Below, piece by piece: positions 8,004-17,500 of a DNA stretch of 64,000 nt. A program made the position numbers and the translations under genes. The notes under the pieces were generated by a model, which saw only the letters and a program-made list of their open reading frames with translations, was not told the DNA's origin and ran no database searches. Origin of the DNA: Sodaliphilus pleomorphus (GTDB lineage: Bacteria; Bacteroidota; Bacteroidia; Bacteroidales; Muribaculaceae); assembly GCF_009676955.1 (NCBI RefSeq), contig NZ_CP045696.1:2871001-2935000 (forward strand), given 5' to 3'. Position 1 is the first letter of the stretch. Every line of letters starts with the position of its first letter.

Positions 8004-10271
8004 TCACAGGTTCACCCTCAACGTGGCTCCCAGTGCAAAGCCGCGGCCTCGCTGCAGAAACTCGTGCTTGATCGAGACGAAATAGAAGGTGCTGTATTTG
8101 GTGTCGGTCAGGTTGCGGCCCCACACCTCCAGGCTGTAGTGCTGCCCGGCAAGCGTGGCGCTGGCACCCAGCAGGGCATAGAAGGGTTGCTTCAACGAGT
8201 TGGCCTCGTTCCAGTAGATGGGCCCGGCCGCACTCATGTTGGCATCGAGGGTGAGCGTGTTGAAGACTTTGCTGCCACGGTCGAGGTCGATGGTGTGATA
8301 GGCGTCGACATAGAGGGTGTTGCTTGGACTGTAGGGCACGTAGTTGCCCTTGTAGTCGGCTTTGCCGTCGTTGTAGTTTTTGAACTTGGCATTGCAATAC
8401 CCGTAGTTCACGGTGAGCCCGGTGTTGGCCCAGGGGGTGACGGTCATGGTCACTTCGGCTCCCCACGAGCGGGTTTTTCCGGCATTGGTCATCACACGGC
8501 CGGTGGTGGTGCCGTCGGGGAACACGGTGAGCTGGCGGTCGCGGCAGTCGAGGTAGAACACGTCGATGTCGCTTTTCACGCGTTGCTCCCAGCACTCGAA
8601 GTGCCCTCCCAACTCATAGTTCCATGCTTTCTCGGGCTTGTAGCCCACGATCTTGTCGATGTCGTAGCTGGATCCAATGCCCATGAAGCGCATGAGCTTC
8701 TGCTGCAACACGTCGCTGAACATCTGTGTATTGAATCCGCCGGCCTTGTAGCCCTTGGCCACGCTGGCATATATGGTGTGCCATGCTTTGCCGTGCAGGC
8801 GATAGGTGAGCGAGATCTTGGGGAGCACTTGCAAGAAGTCTTTGTGAAGCTTGCCGCTCTCGTCGATATTGACGGCCTCGTGAGCATAGAGCGTGCCAGC
8901 AGCGGCGTCGACGATGTTGTAGCCGGTGGCTGTGTGGCTATGGTAGCGCAGGGTCGATTTCTCGTAGTCGACGCGGGCGCCTGCCGCCACCGTGAAGTTG
9001 TGCCAGTCATAGCTCGACTGGTGGTAGAAGGCAGTGCCCCAGTTGTCGTTTTTGAAATTGCTGCCCAGCACAAACTCGCGCGAGTCCCACGCAACTGGAT
9101 AGCTGGGCGTGGCGGCATTCACGTGCTCCTCGATGAGGCGCGCGATGCCGGTGTCTTTAAAAGTGACAGGAGCATCCATGTTGTAATGGCGATAAAAACC
9201 GAAGAGGCCCGTGATGCACTCATAGCCGTTGCTCTTGTGGCGGGCAATCAAGTCTTGGGTAATGGCATTCTCGCGTCGCTTCTGTGTGAGCGTGAAGTAG
9301 GGATCGGGGGTGAAGTCCTGGTCGAGCGTCATGTTGTCGTCGATATACTGGTAACTGGTGATGCTCGACAAGGTGAACGTGTCAAAGCGTTTCTCGACCG
9401 TGAGTCCGTCGAGCACGCTGGTTCGCTTGTAGAAACAAGTGTCGTTGTAGGCGATCTTGCCCGTTGCCGTGTATTCATAAGGGTAGCCTCCCTGTCGGTT
9501 TGTCGAGCCCGAGAGCACATTGGCGATGCGCATGCTGGGCGATACCTGCCAGTCGGCCTTGAGGCGCAGGCTGCCCTGGTGCTCCCAGTCCACCTTCTTG
9601 CCGTTGTAGTCGTTGCGAAACTCGCCGTCGGTCGAGGTGTAGTAGAAGCTGCCCGATAGACCCAGGTTGTTGCTCACCAGGTTGTAGGTGCTTGCGCCCA
9701 GTTTCACAGCGTTGTGCGAGCCATACTCGGCCAGCAGCCGAGTGCCCTGATAGCTGAGCGGCGACAGCGTGTATACGTTCATCAAGCCGCCCATTGCGTT
9801 GCGCCCGTAGAGTGTGCTCTGCGGGCCGCGCAGCATCTCGATGCGCGAGATGTCGAGTAGGTCGACGTCGTAGTTCTCCTTGCACATGACAGGGATGTTG
9901 TCGATGTTGAGGCCCATGGCAGGCTGGTCGATGCGAGCCCCCAAGCCACGCACGTAGATGGTCGACGTCATGCGGCTCCCATAGTCGGGAATGAAGAAAT
10001 TGGGCACCATGCAGGCAGCGGTCTTGGTCGAGACAATGTGGTTGCGCTCGATCTCTTTTCTCCCTATTGTTGTCACTGCCGTGGCCTGGGTGCGCAGGTC
10101 ACTGGTTTGCTTAATGGCTGTCACGGTCACCTCTTGCAGCGTGACATGCCTGGTGTCGGGCTCCAGAGTGCTTGCGGCACTGTCGGCCGGCTCCATTGCT
10201 GCAAGTGCTGCCGTGCCGTTGCACACAGCCCATAGCATGATGAGTACACCTATTTTTCTACGATATTTCAC
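8004..10271 (-). CDS. TonB-dependent outer-membrane receptor
   Basis: A 755-residue protein with a signal peptide (to about residue 25), a TonB-box/plug start LQEVTVTAIKQTSDL near residue 45 and the plug motif LRGPQSTLYGRNAMGG near 150, then a beta barrel to the C-terminus ending in an aromatic-poor LGATLRVNL strand. Size and the lack of an N-terminal carboxypeptidase-like extension point to a siderophore, cobalamin or small-ligand receptor rather than a SusC. No SusD partner is adjacent. The first possible codon is GTG at 10271; because a TAnnTTTG element lies only five bases upstream, the ATG at 10238 is an alternative start. Confidence 0.88.
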   Translation of the reverse strand: MKYRRKIGVLIMLWAVCNGTAALAAMEPADSAASTLEPDTRHVTLQEVTVTAIKQTSDLRTQATAVTTIGRKEIERNHIVSTKTAACMVPNFFIPDYGSRMTSTIYVRGLGARIDQPAMGLNIDNIPVMCKENYDVDLLDISRIEMLRGPQSTLYGRNAMGGLMNVYTLSPLSYQGTRLLAEYGSHNAVKLGASTYNLVSNNLGLSGSFYYTSTDGEFRNDYNGKKVDWEHQGSLRLKADWQVSPSMRIANVLSGSTNRQGGYPYEYTATGKIAYNDTCFYKRTSVLDGLTVEKRFDTFTLSSITSYQYIDDNMTLDQDFTPDPYFTLTQKRRENAITQDLIARHKSNGYECITGLFGFYRHYNMDAPVTFKDTGIARLIEEHVNAATPSYPVAWDSREFVLGSNFKNDNWGTAFYHQSSYDWHNFTVAAGARVDYEKSTLRYHSHTATGYNIVDAAAGTLYAHEAVNIDESGKLHKDFLQVLPKISLTYRLHGKAWHTIYASVAKGYKAGGFNTQMFSDVLQQKLMRFMGIGSSYDIDKIVGYKPEKAWNYELGGHFECWEQRVKSDIDVFYLDCRDRQLTVFPDGTTTGRVMTNAGKTRSWGAEVTMTVTPWANTGLTVNYGYCNAKFKNYNDGKADYKGNYVPYSPSNTLYVDAYHTIDLDRGSKVFNTLTLDANMSAAGPIYWNEANSLKQPFYALLGASATLAGQHYSLEVWGRNLTDTKYSTFYFVSIKHEFLQRGRGFALGATLRVNL

Positions 10272-10275
10272 ATTG

Positions 10276-10283
10276 CAAATTTA
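10276..10283 (-). promoter_or_regulatory. Possible -7 element for the TonB receptor
   Basis: Minus strand reads TAAATTTG. It is so close to the GTG at 10271 that the transcript would be nearly leaderless, so either it is spurious or translation begins further in. Confidence 0.35.
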
Positions 10284-10354
10284 CATGATTTAACATTGTC
10301 GCACAATCACTACTTGTAGTGATTTTTAGCCTTGTTGTGGTGAGAACGGGCCTG

Positions 10355-10722
10355 CACGCCTTAATTACGCTGCGTCTCGGCAATTTCAAAATTCAAAAGA
10401 CGAGCTTTTGATTTTGCATTGCGCTCGACTTGCAGTAATGTTGGCTCGCGCCTTAATTACGCTGCGTCTCGGCAATGTCAAAATTCAAAAGACGGGCTTT
10501 TGATTTTACATTGCGCTCGACTTGCAGTAATGTTGGCTCACGCCTTAATTACGCTGCGTCTCGGCAATGTCAAAATTCAAAAGGCGAGCTTTTGATTTTG
10601 CATTGCGCTCGACTTGCAGTAATGTTGGCTCACGCCTTAATTACGCTGCGTCTCGGCAATTTCAAAATTCAAAAGGCGGGCTTTTGATTTTGCATTGCGC
10701 TCGACTTGCAGTAATTTTGCCA
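10355..10722. repeat. Four tandem 92-bp palindromic direct repeats
   Basis: The block beginning CGCCTTAATTACGCTGCG recurs with TTAATT at 10361, 10453, 10545 and 10637, exactly 92 bases apart, with only scattered substitutions between copies. Each unit is itself an imperfect palindrome: ATTACGCTGCGTCTCGGCAAT on the left pairs with ATTGCGCTCGACTTGCAGTAAT on the right, and AAAATTCAAAAG pairs with CTTTTGATTTT in the centre. The last copy ends against the ATG of the DUF2461 gene. The period is not a multiple of three, so it is not coding. It fits a REP/MITE-like intergenic element that has multiplied in tandem. Confidence 0.92.
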
Positions 10723-10723
10723 C

Positions 10724-11392
10724 ATGAAATCTTATAGCAACATCTCCGAAATATTGGCTTTCCTGAGCCAGCTGCAGGCCAACAACAACCGCCCGTGGTT
10801 CATGCAGCACAAGGCTCAGTACGACGCCTTGCGGCAAGCCTGGGAACACGACATGGAGCGCCTCATCGAGCTCATGGCACAGGTCGACGACCAGGTGTGC
10901 GGCTTGAATGTGAAAAACTGCGTGTACCGCATCTACCGCGACGTGCGGTTCAGCAACGACAAGTCGCCCTACAAGAATTACTTCTCGGGCGTGCTGGGCA
11001 AGGGCGGGCGACACACCAAGTTGTCGTGCTACTACGTGCACTTCCAGCCTGGCAACATCATCTTGGGCGGCGGCATCTGGTGCCCCGACAGGCCTGTGCT
11101 CGACAAGCTGCGCAGCCTCATCGATGCCGAACCCGATGAATTTCTCAAGGCCGTGCAGCCCGCTCTCGATGCCGGCTACCAGTGGGACAGCGACTCGCTC
11201 AAGCGAGTGCCCAAGGGGTTTGACGCCGCTCACCCCATGGCCCGCTTCTTGAAGATGAAAGAGTACTTGCTCTTGAAGCGCTGCCCAGCCAGCTACCTCG
11301 ATGTCGACGACTGGGTGGCCCGGGTGGCCGCCTCCTTGCCCGTGCTCAAGCCCATGCACGATTTCCTCAACTACGTCTTCGACGACGATTGA
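10724..11392 (+). CDS. DUF2461 (TIGR02453) family protein
   Basis: A 222-residue cytoplasmic protein of normal family length. It has the N-terminal LSQLQANNNRPWFMQHKAQY segment, a RIYRDVRFSNDKSPYKN core and the GGGIWCPDRPVLDKLR motif characteristic of the family. Biochemical function is unknown for the family as a whole. The ATG at 10724 follows directly on the last 92-bp repeat, so the repeat array supplies its entire upstream region and may influence its expression. No partner gene; the next feature is tRNA-Ser. Confidence 0.88.
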   Translation: MKSYSNISEILAFLSQLQANNNRPWFMQHKAQYDALRQAWEHDMERLIELMAQVDDQVCGLNVKNCVYRIYRDVRFSNDKSPYKNYFSGVLGKGGRHTKLSCYYVHFQPGNIILGGGIWCPDRPVLDKLRSLIDAEPDEFLKAVQPALDAGYQWDSDSLKRVPKGFDAAHPMARFLKMKEYLLLKRCPASYLDVDDWVARVAASLPVLKPMHDFLNYVFDDD

Positions 11393-11482
11393 CGGCCACT
11401 TGCATCTGCCCAGGCAGCTGCTGCCGCGGCATGACACCGTTTTTTTCTTCTCAAAAAAGTTGCAAAAACAACAACAAGTGCT

Positions 11483-11490
11483 TACCTTTG
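11483..11490 (+). promoter_or_regulatory. -7 element for tRNA-Ser
   Basis: TACCTTTG matches TAnnTTTG, about 70 bases before the mature tRNA, on the tRNA strand. Confidence 0.55.
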
Positions 11491-11561
11491 CACCCATCAA
11501 TCACTGCAACAAGTGTAAGGCTCATGCCTGGCGCGAGTTGATGACCGGGGTGATTGATACT

Positions 11562-11646
11562 GGAGAGATGGCGGAGTGGTCGATCGCGGCGGTCTTGAAA
11601 ACCGTTGAGGGTAACACCTCCGGGGGTTCGAATCCCTCTCTCTCCG
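11562..11646 (+). tRNA. tRNA-Ser (anticodon UGA)
   Basis: An 85-base class II tRNA. The acceptor stem GGAGAGA pairs with TCTCTCC, with G as discriminator. The anticodon stem GCGGT/ACCGT encloses loop CTTGAAA with anticodon TGA at 11596-11598. A variable arm (TTGAGGGTAACACCTCC) typical of tRNA-Ser precedes the T arm GGGGG-TTCGAAT-CCCTC. CCA is not encoded. The sequence immediately 3' turns AT-rich and leads into the restriction/defence genes, so this tRNA is a plausible integration site, although no integrase is visible. Confidence 0.97.
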
Positions 11647-11739
11647 CAATATCACTTGATTATCAGTGATTTACAAGATTTACACCCAATTTTACACCCA
11701 AAAATGTAAAGCTGGGTGTTTTCTGTTTAAGTGATATGA

Positions 11740-12423
11740 TTATAAATTTTCACCTATGATTTGGGTATTTGTACGAGCACTCAACACAAAATCATTCTCT
11801 ATTTCTTTTATTTGATCAATTGAAAAACCCTTCCAAGATCGAGTTTCTTTGGGAGTTTCGATTAAATATGGATGACTTTCTCCATGATCATAATCAAAAT
11901 CAACATCAACATCGAAATCCCAATCGACAGCATACCCCTTTAATTCTTCTTCCTTTGGCACAATAAATATAATATGTTCTCGAGGAATATCATATAAATT
12001 CAGTTCTTTCATTGGAATACGCCATTCTCTCAACCATGAATAATCTCTTTTATGAATATCAAGTTCTAGGAATCTCCATCGAATAGATTCATCCAAGAGA
12101 TTAATTTCATCAGCTTGTCCATATATAACAGGTCTTGCACCTTTATTTTCATAAAGCCAATCTCTGGATATTCCTATTCCATATGGGGAAAACATGGCTT
12201 TACGCCCCATTTCTTTAAAACTGTCGAAATATTTTAGATTAGATAGATAACAGGTAATAGGAGCATCTGTAAAACATATATAATCATGTTCCATAGAACG
12301 GAGAGTGCCTGTAGTTAGAATCTCGTGAAGAATAGCAGGTGCATTATCATCCCTTAAATAATTAAAGAGATAAGGGGATAAGTCATGCCTTATTGTTCGT
12401 ATATTGTCGCTTGGATTACTCAT
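11740..12423 (-). CDS. AbiGi-like abortive-infection family protein (tentative)
   Basis: A 227-residue cytoplasmic protein, last of a four-gene minus-strand operon (27 bases after the AlbA_2 gene). Residues 45-60 read YICFTDAPITCYLSN, then FSPYGIGISRDWLYENKGARP near 95-115, followed by REWRIPM and IIFIVPKEEEL. The FTDAP / YGIGISRDW / GARPVIY order matches my memory of the family annotated as AbiGi antitoxin of abortive phage resistance; some similar proteins are filed under DUF2971. It is AT-rich compared with the chromosome around it. The defence context supports a phage-related role, but the molecular activity is unknown. Confidence 0.6.
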   Translation of the reverse strand: MSNPSDNIRTIRHDLSPYLFNYLRDDNAPAILHEILTTGTLRSMEHDYICFTDAPITCYLSNLKYFDSFKEMGRKAMFSPYGIGISRDWLYENKGARPVIYGQADEINLLDESIRWRFLELDIHKRDYSWLREWRIPMKELNLYDIPREHIIFIVPKEEELKGYAVDWDFDVDVDFDYDHGESHPYLIETPKETRSWKGFSIDQIKEIENDFVLSARTNTQIIGENL

Positions 12424-12450
12424 GTTTGGATATTTTTAATTTGTAACAGG

Positions 12451-13434
12451 TTAATTCTTCTCAATTTTTTTGAAGGAATCTACTTCAAGTATAGGATAGT
12501 CTATTCTTTTGTCTCGTCCTAATAATGTGTTTATTTTATCCCTTCCTTCAACATATCGTTGCTCAGAAGGAATAAACGCAACATCACAGGAACCACCTGG
12601 GTAGAATAAAATCATATCAATGATAAGACCATCGAGAAACTCTTCTTCATGGTCTTTATCAATATGAAGAACGAAATGACCCATTTCCAAAGTCTCTCCC
12701 CCAAAGATAGGCTCTTGATATCTGCATGATATTTTCAATCTTTCAGCATCCAGAGCTGTATATGAGAAATTTTCATTTGAAGGAAATGAGAACTCACAGT
12801 GAAGAGATATTTTGTTGAAATAAACATTCAATTTATACACCTCACATACAGAATGACCAACATTCTGAATTTTAGCCATAAATGTATATTCCACTTTGTT
12901 GCTATAAGGGTCATTCTTTGTTTTGTATAACCCGCAACCGTCTATCTCCAAAGGAGTATTGCTTTGTCTGTTCATGACATCCCGGATCTCATAGTCCTCC
13001 ATGACTTCGACAGTTGCATTTCTTCTGATATAGTACAAATGGTTTATTTTGTTTTGGTGTGCAGTTATTCCTTTGGGTACATGTAAGATAAACACATTGC
13101 CACCTTCTTGAGGTAAGACGGAAATTTCGATATTGTTTATCTTTGGAGTTATGTTTGACGAAAGAAGTTGTGATAACTGATCCTTTGTCATTTCTGTCGA
13201 TGGAATAGGCGTAATTAACTCTGGAAGAGAAAGACCGTTAGAAACATTTTTCTCAGCAAGCCCATAGATGAAGATACCTCCATTAGCATTTGCCATAGCA
13301 CTAATATCCTTTGCCAATTCTTCTTTCCACTTTGGATTCGCCTTAGCAAAAGAACGTTTGTATTCTAACTCGGTAGATTCCTCCACAGAATTGTCTATCA
13401 AAAATTGTATGTCCGCAATGCTTTCTATAGTCAT
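12451..13434 (-). CDS. AlbA_2 / Schlafen-type putative DNA-binding protein
   Basis: A 327-residue protein. The start at 13434 (MTIESIADIQF) is preferred over an upstream in-frame ATG at 13518 that lies inside the previous gene; this leaves a 16-base gap. Residues about 5-130 form an AlbA_2 domain: ESTELEYKRSF, then ISAMANANGGIFIYGL and a later LYYIRRNATVEVM. This fold occurs in Schlafen nucleases and in regulators with ATPase or HTH parts. Residues 140-327 are beta-rich without a motif I recognise and contain no helix-turn-helix that I can see. It is third in the restriction operon, which suggests an accessory nucleic-acid-binding or RNase role in defence. Confidence 0.78.
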   Translation of the reverse strand: MTIESIADIQFLIDNSVEESTELEYKRSFAKANPKWKEELAKDISAMANANGGIFIYGLAEKNVSNGLSLPELITPIPSTEMTKDQLSQLLSSNITPKINNIEISVLPQEGGNVFILHVPKGITAHQNKINHLYYIRRNATVEVMEDYEIRDVMNRQSNTPLEIDGCGLYKTKNDPYSNKVEYTFMAKIQNVGHSVCEVYKLNVYFNKISLHCEFSFPSNENFSYTALDAERLKISCRYQEPIFGGETLEMGHFVLHIDKDHEEEFLDGLIIDMILFYPGGSCDVAFIPSEQRYVEGRDKINTLLGRDKRIDYPILEVDSFKKIEKN

Positions 13435-13450
13435 ACGTCTTACGTTTGTG

Positions 13451-14530
13451 TTAGAAAAGTCCCGATGGAACAAGCCCCAATGAATTAATAGACTCATAGG
13501 CATTGGAAAGCGAATCAAACACCTTCAACACATCGTTGTAGTCCCAGAACTTGAGTTCGTCACGTATTGCCTTCAAAGAAGATGCTTCCTTCTTAATCTT
13601 CTCCAATTGCTTGGCGTCAGAAACGGCAACAATGCCTTGTACCGACGGGTTGTTCTTTGCCTTCATCAGATTTAGCAACAGGCTGTCTATACTGCCGCTG
13701 GTTTGAACCTCAAACACGTATGTTATTCTTCCCATATTACCAACTGAAACTTCCCAGATGGCATCAACAACTGCACCATCAGCGACTTTCTTCTCAACTT
13801 CTGCCTTGAAGCCAAGGAAAGAACCTATGTCCCTGATTCTGTCTCTTACATCATTATGGACAAAAGCCTTCTGCTTCTCTGTTTCTTTTTCTGGTTTCTC
13901 TTCCACAGGAACAGCTGTATCTGCAGGCTCTATCTGCAGGTCTTTCCAAATGAAGTAGTCTAAGGCAAGTAGGTCTTCGATTTCGCTGACACCTTGCTTC
14001 TTTGCTGACTCCACAAGTTCACGACCAACCTTAGAGAGATAAGCGTATTTCTTACCATCAAGAGCAGAATTATATTTAGGAACTTTAGAAATACCCAAAG
14101 CTATGAAACCTGTAAGCGATTTCTTGTTCCAAAGAATGAACTCATTTGGATTGAACTTATTCAGCAACTCGCTGATGATAGCTGGCCCCAAGCCCTTAAT
14201 CTTCTCACGGAACTCATCCCATCGGTTTTCGATGGATGCTTTCCCGTAGAACAGATTAACAAGTTGCTTACGAATCAAGTCTATGCCATTGCTTTCAATG
14301 ACATTATCGAGGTAATACTTCTTATTTCCCCACATGCGCATAGCCCACAGAGGTGCTATAAGATTGAAGAACTCCTCCTCTGACAGGTTCTGCAATCGTT
14401 CTTTTGTGTACGATTGCATCTCTTTACACATGGCGTGACGCTCATTGAATTCAGCTTCTACTTCCGCCTTATTGCTGTTTGACCATTTCTTGTAGTTGAA
14501 AAGGGCTGTTGAATATAATTTTTCGTTCAT
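13451..14530 (-). CDS. HhH protein with PD-(D/E)XK-like C-terminal domain (unknown)
   Basis: A 359-residue protein I cannot assign to a named family. Residues about 105-150 contain IKGLGPAIISELLNKFNP followed by EFILWNKKSLTGFIALG, which looks like the helix-hairpin-helix and following helix of DNA-glycosylase folds. A Pro/Glu-rich linker (VPVEEKPEKETEKQKA) at about 205-222 separates the C-terminal part. There, VVDAIWEV followed about ten residues later by YVFEVQTSG resembles the D...E-x-Q core of PD-(D/E)XK nucleases or nuclease-like DNA binders. It follows the RM gene by 13 bases in the same operon, so a role in restriction or DNA recognition is likely. Confidence 0.65.
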   Translation of the reverse strand: MNEKLYSTALFNYKKWSNSNKAEVEAEFNERHAMCKEMQSYTKERLQNLSEEEFFNLIAPLWAMRMWGNKKYYLDNVIESNGIDLIRKQLVNLFYGKASIENRWDEFREKIKGLGPAIISELLNKFNPNEFILWNKKSLTGFIALGISKVPKYNSALDGKKYAYLSKVGRELVESAKKQGVSEIEDLLALDYFIWKDLQIEPADTAVPVEEKPEKETEKQKAFVHNDVRDRIRDIGSFLGFKAEVEKKVADGAVVDAIWEVSVGNMGRITYVFEVQTSGSIDSLLLNLMKAKNNPSVQGIVAVSDAKQLEKIKKEASSLKAIRDELKFWDYNDVLKVFDSLSNAYESINSLGLVPSGLF

Positions 14531-14543
14531 GATTATAATGCTA

Positions 14544-17500
14544 TTACTTTAGATATTTATCGAGGATAGATTGTATGAGTTTACCAATTTCTTTTTGTTT
14601 ATCATCCACCTTTTTACATTCATCTACTATCTTTTTTTGAATGTCCGGAGAAGGTATGGGAATGTCAAAATTTGGAATAATCTTTTTATCTCCGCGTGGC
14701 ATCTTTACACCCTTTTTACCTACCATCATGTAGTCAAAGAACGTATCTGTTGACATAATGACTTTTAGGTAGTCATTCAATACTTCCTTAGGCTTAGAGT
14801 TCCTAAAAACAAGGACATCTTTTGAACAACCACCGTCACGGTCAGCCATCCAAATCTTCTTCAGATATGGACGAATATTTGAAACAAGAATATCACCTTT
14901 TTTAAATGCTGTGATAGAATCTATGTTTGGAACATCTTTGTAGGCAACAACCCCCGCACGATTTTGCAGCATATTCTCCGTAGATATGTAGTCGGAAACG
15001 GATATACTCGACATCTTAATTGAGGTAGTTACATAAGGAGCAACTACTGACAATTTTTCTGTAGATGTTCCTTCTTTACACTCGATTTTGGGATAAACAA
15101 GAATTGGAGTGGTTTTGATTGCCTTGTCAAAATCCACTCGCTTAAAATCAAGCATATCCTCAAGTAGGTAGGAATCAACATACACTCCTATCTCCTTTGG
15201 CACATCCACATCTTCACCAAGATAATTCTTGCGGATAAGGGTATTTATCTTTTCTTCATTGAATAGATTATGTGGATCGAAAAGAGGAGTCTCGATCTGT
15301 TGTATTCCTTTGTTGGCAGCAATTTCATTGTCGTCATCTTCCACGACAGCACCAAGGTATTTTATACCCTCGCTACCCTTGCGACTGCTCCATTCATAGC
15401 CAAGGAATTTCTTTGTTTCAGATGTCTTAGTAGGAGATTTTACCACAATTACCGACTGTGGATTGCTTTCGCAGAGCATAAAGTAATAGAGCTTATCTTT
15501 CTCCACGTTTCGGATAGAGTCAAAAATATGCTTCGCCAATTCTGCATCCTTCATAGTTTGGGTATAACGAGCAGTTACTCTCTTCTTCTTGATATGTTCT
15601 GCCACTGTGTTATTAGAGAACTTAGCTTTATAAGCAGCGAAAATCTCATGCTTCATCAAATCCTCAGAAGGATTGCCATTAAGTAGAGTAAGATACTCAT
15701 CGTATGGCACGCCTATATGCTGGGCATAACGCTCAATGGCATCCGCATCTTCATAACGATGATCCTGACCGTGATTGTTTGAGAACCATGCTTCCACACG
15801 ATTGCGATAATGTGTTGCTAACTCTGGCTCGGATTTCTTTCGACGAAGGAACAGTACCACAGTATTGGTGCCAGTCTTGCCAAATGTTCCACTACCAAAC
15901 TCAGCAACAGCCACAAAATCGAAATATTGTAATAAGATTTCACGCGTCTTGACATAGATATTACTGCTATTAGACAAGATGCTTGAAGGAAGAATAATTG
16001 CTGCCACTCCCTCTGGTGCCAGCAATTGCTTTGCACGCTCAATGAAGAATGTCTCAATACTATTGTTTGTTTCTAATTGCTTGCTGTCAACATCAGCACT
16101 CAGCACATAGGCATCACGTTGTTCTTTGCTAAGTGTAGCAAGGAAGCCTGTTACACTATATGGAGGGTTGGCTACAAGCACCTTAAAGTCGCCATCCTTA
16201 ATTGTATCATGAGGTACAAGTGCATCACCATAGACAATCTGGATTCCATCCTGGCCATACATGAATGATGATACTTTAGACACTTTTGAGAGGCGATACT
16301 CTTTTTCAATGCCATAGATTTGCTTGTAATAGTCGGGAAGGGATTGGACACCCTTGTATTGCTCCACAAATGGCTTTATCTGTGAAGCATACTCATTGAG
16401 GAAGTGACCTGCGCCACAAGCATAGTCAATGGCTTTTGGAATATCGGTATTGTCGCGTATAATCTGCTCTAAAGGCAAGGAACTGACCATAAAACGAGTT
16501 ATAGGTGTAGGAGTAAAGAACTGGCCTTCGTTTTGCTTTACGCCTTGGTCGAGGAAACCCTCAAACAAGTCTCCGAGGAACTGATTTTGTTGCTCAGTTT
16601 TAAGGCGCATGTCTTGAAGCATCTCTACCATTGCTTTGAGGATGACAGCATTCTGAACAAAGAGTTGCTTGTTATGCACATCAAGAAAACCAAAATCGCT
16701 ATTGCTATAGAACTTCAACTGACGGAAATATTCCAAGATAGTGTCCTTGATGGCATCAGGGTCATTCTTCTGCATACGGAATGCATTCTCAATACTTGCA
16801 TTATCGATATAGGTAACATCCTCTCCCAAATAGTCCTTCATGCCTATTTGGTAGAGTTTCTGCAATCGGTCTTGAAAACTATAATAGTCATCATAGGCTG
16901 CACCTTTCCATAGGAACTGCAAATCCTTTGGATTACGCACTTCATCCACAATCTTCACCAAGAATAGATTAACCAGTTTGTCGAAAGCATTCTCGTGGCT
17001 GGCAACATTGTATTGGCGAAGTGTCTGGGCGAACTGATGATATTTGCGTTGTATGTCCTGACCATCAACAATAACAAGGTCGTCAATGGTCAGTTTTTTC
17101 TTAGTCACGCCAAAAGCGGGAACCTCATCTACTTCAAAAGCTCCATTGGTGGCAAAATCCTTGCCATAAGTCTCAGACCATACTTTGAAGAAGTCGTCTC
17201 TTGTACCATTATCTGCACTTACCTTTTCAAAACTAAGCAGTTGGGGGGTAGATTCAAGGTACTCCTTGTTGTCGGTCATCGTAATCAGACGATAATTGCA
17301 ACGAGGTTCACCATCCACGAAATCGGATGCATAAAGAACAAGATATTGTGCTTGGCGATAAGTGTTATAATAGTTGAACAACTGCCCACCATCCTGTAGT
17401 GTCTTTTTCCAAGCTTTGCTAAACTCATCATCTTCTTTTCCGTCCATTGTCTTACACTCAATAAGCATATATGGACGCTTATCGTTATCGCGAATCAGGA

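Noticed and set aside
8064-9659. 531-codon open frame antisense to the TonB receptor
   Set aside because: Shadow of the receptor gene caused by frequent GTC/GAC codons; the composition is Val/Gly/His-rich without motifs.
10355-10722. CRISPR array
   Set aside because: The 92-bp units abut with no variable spacers, and no cas genes are present.
11647-11739. Attachment-site repeat following tRNA-Ser
   Set aside because: The stretch has repeated TTTACACCCA strings, but no copy of the tRNA 3' end was found downstream, so an att pair cannot be claimed.
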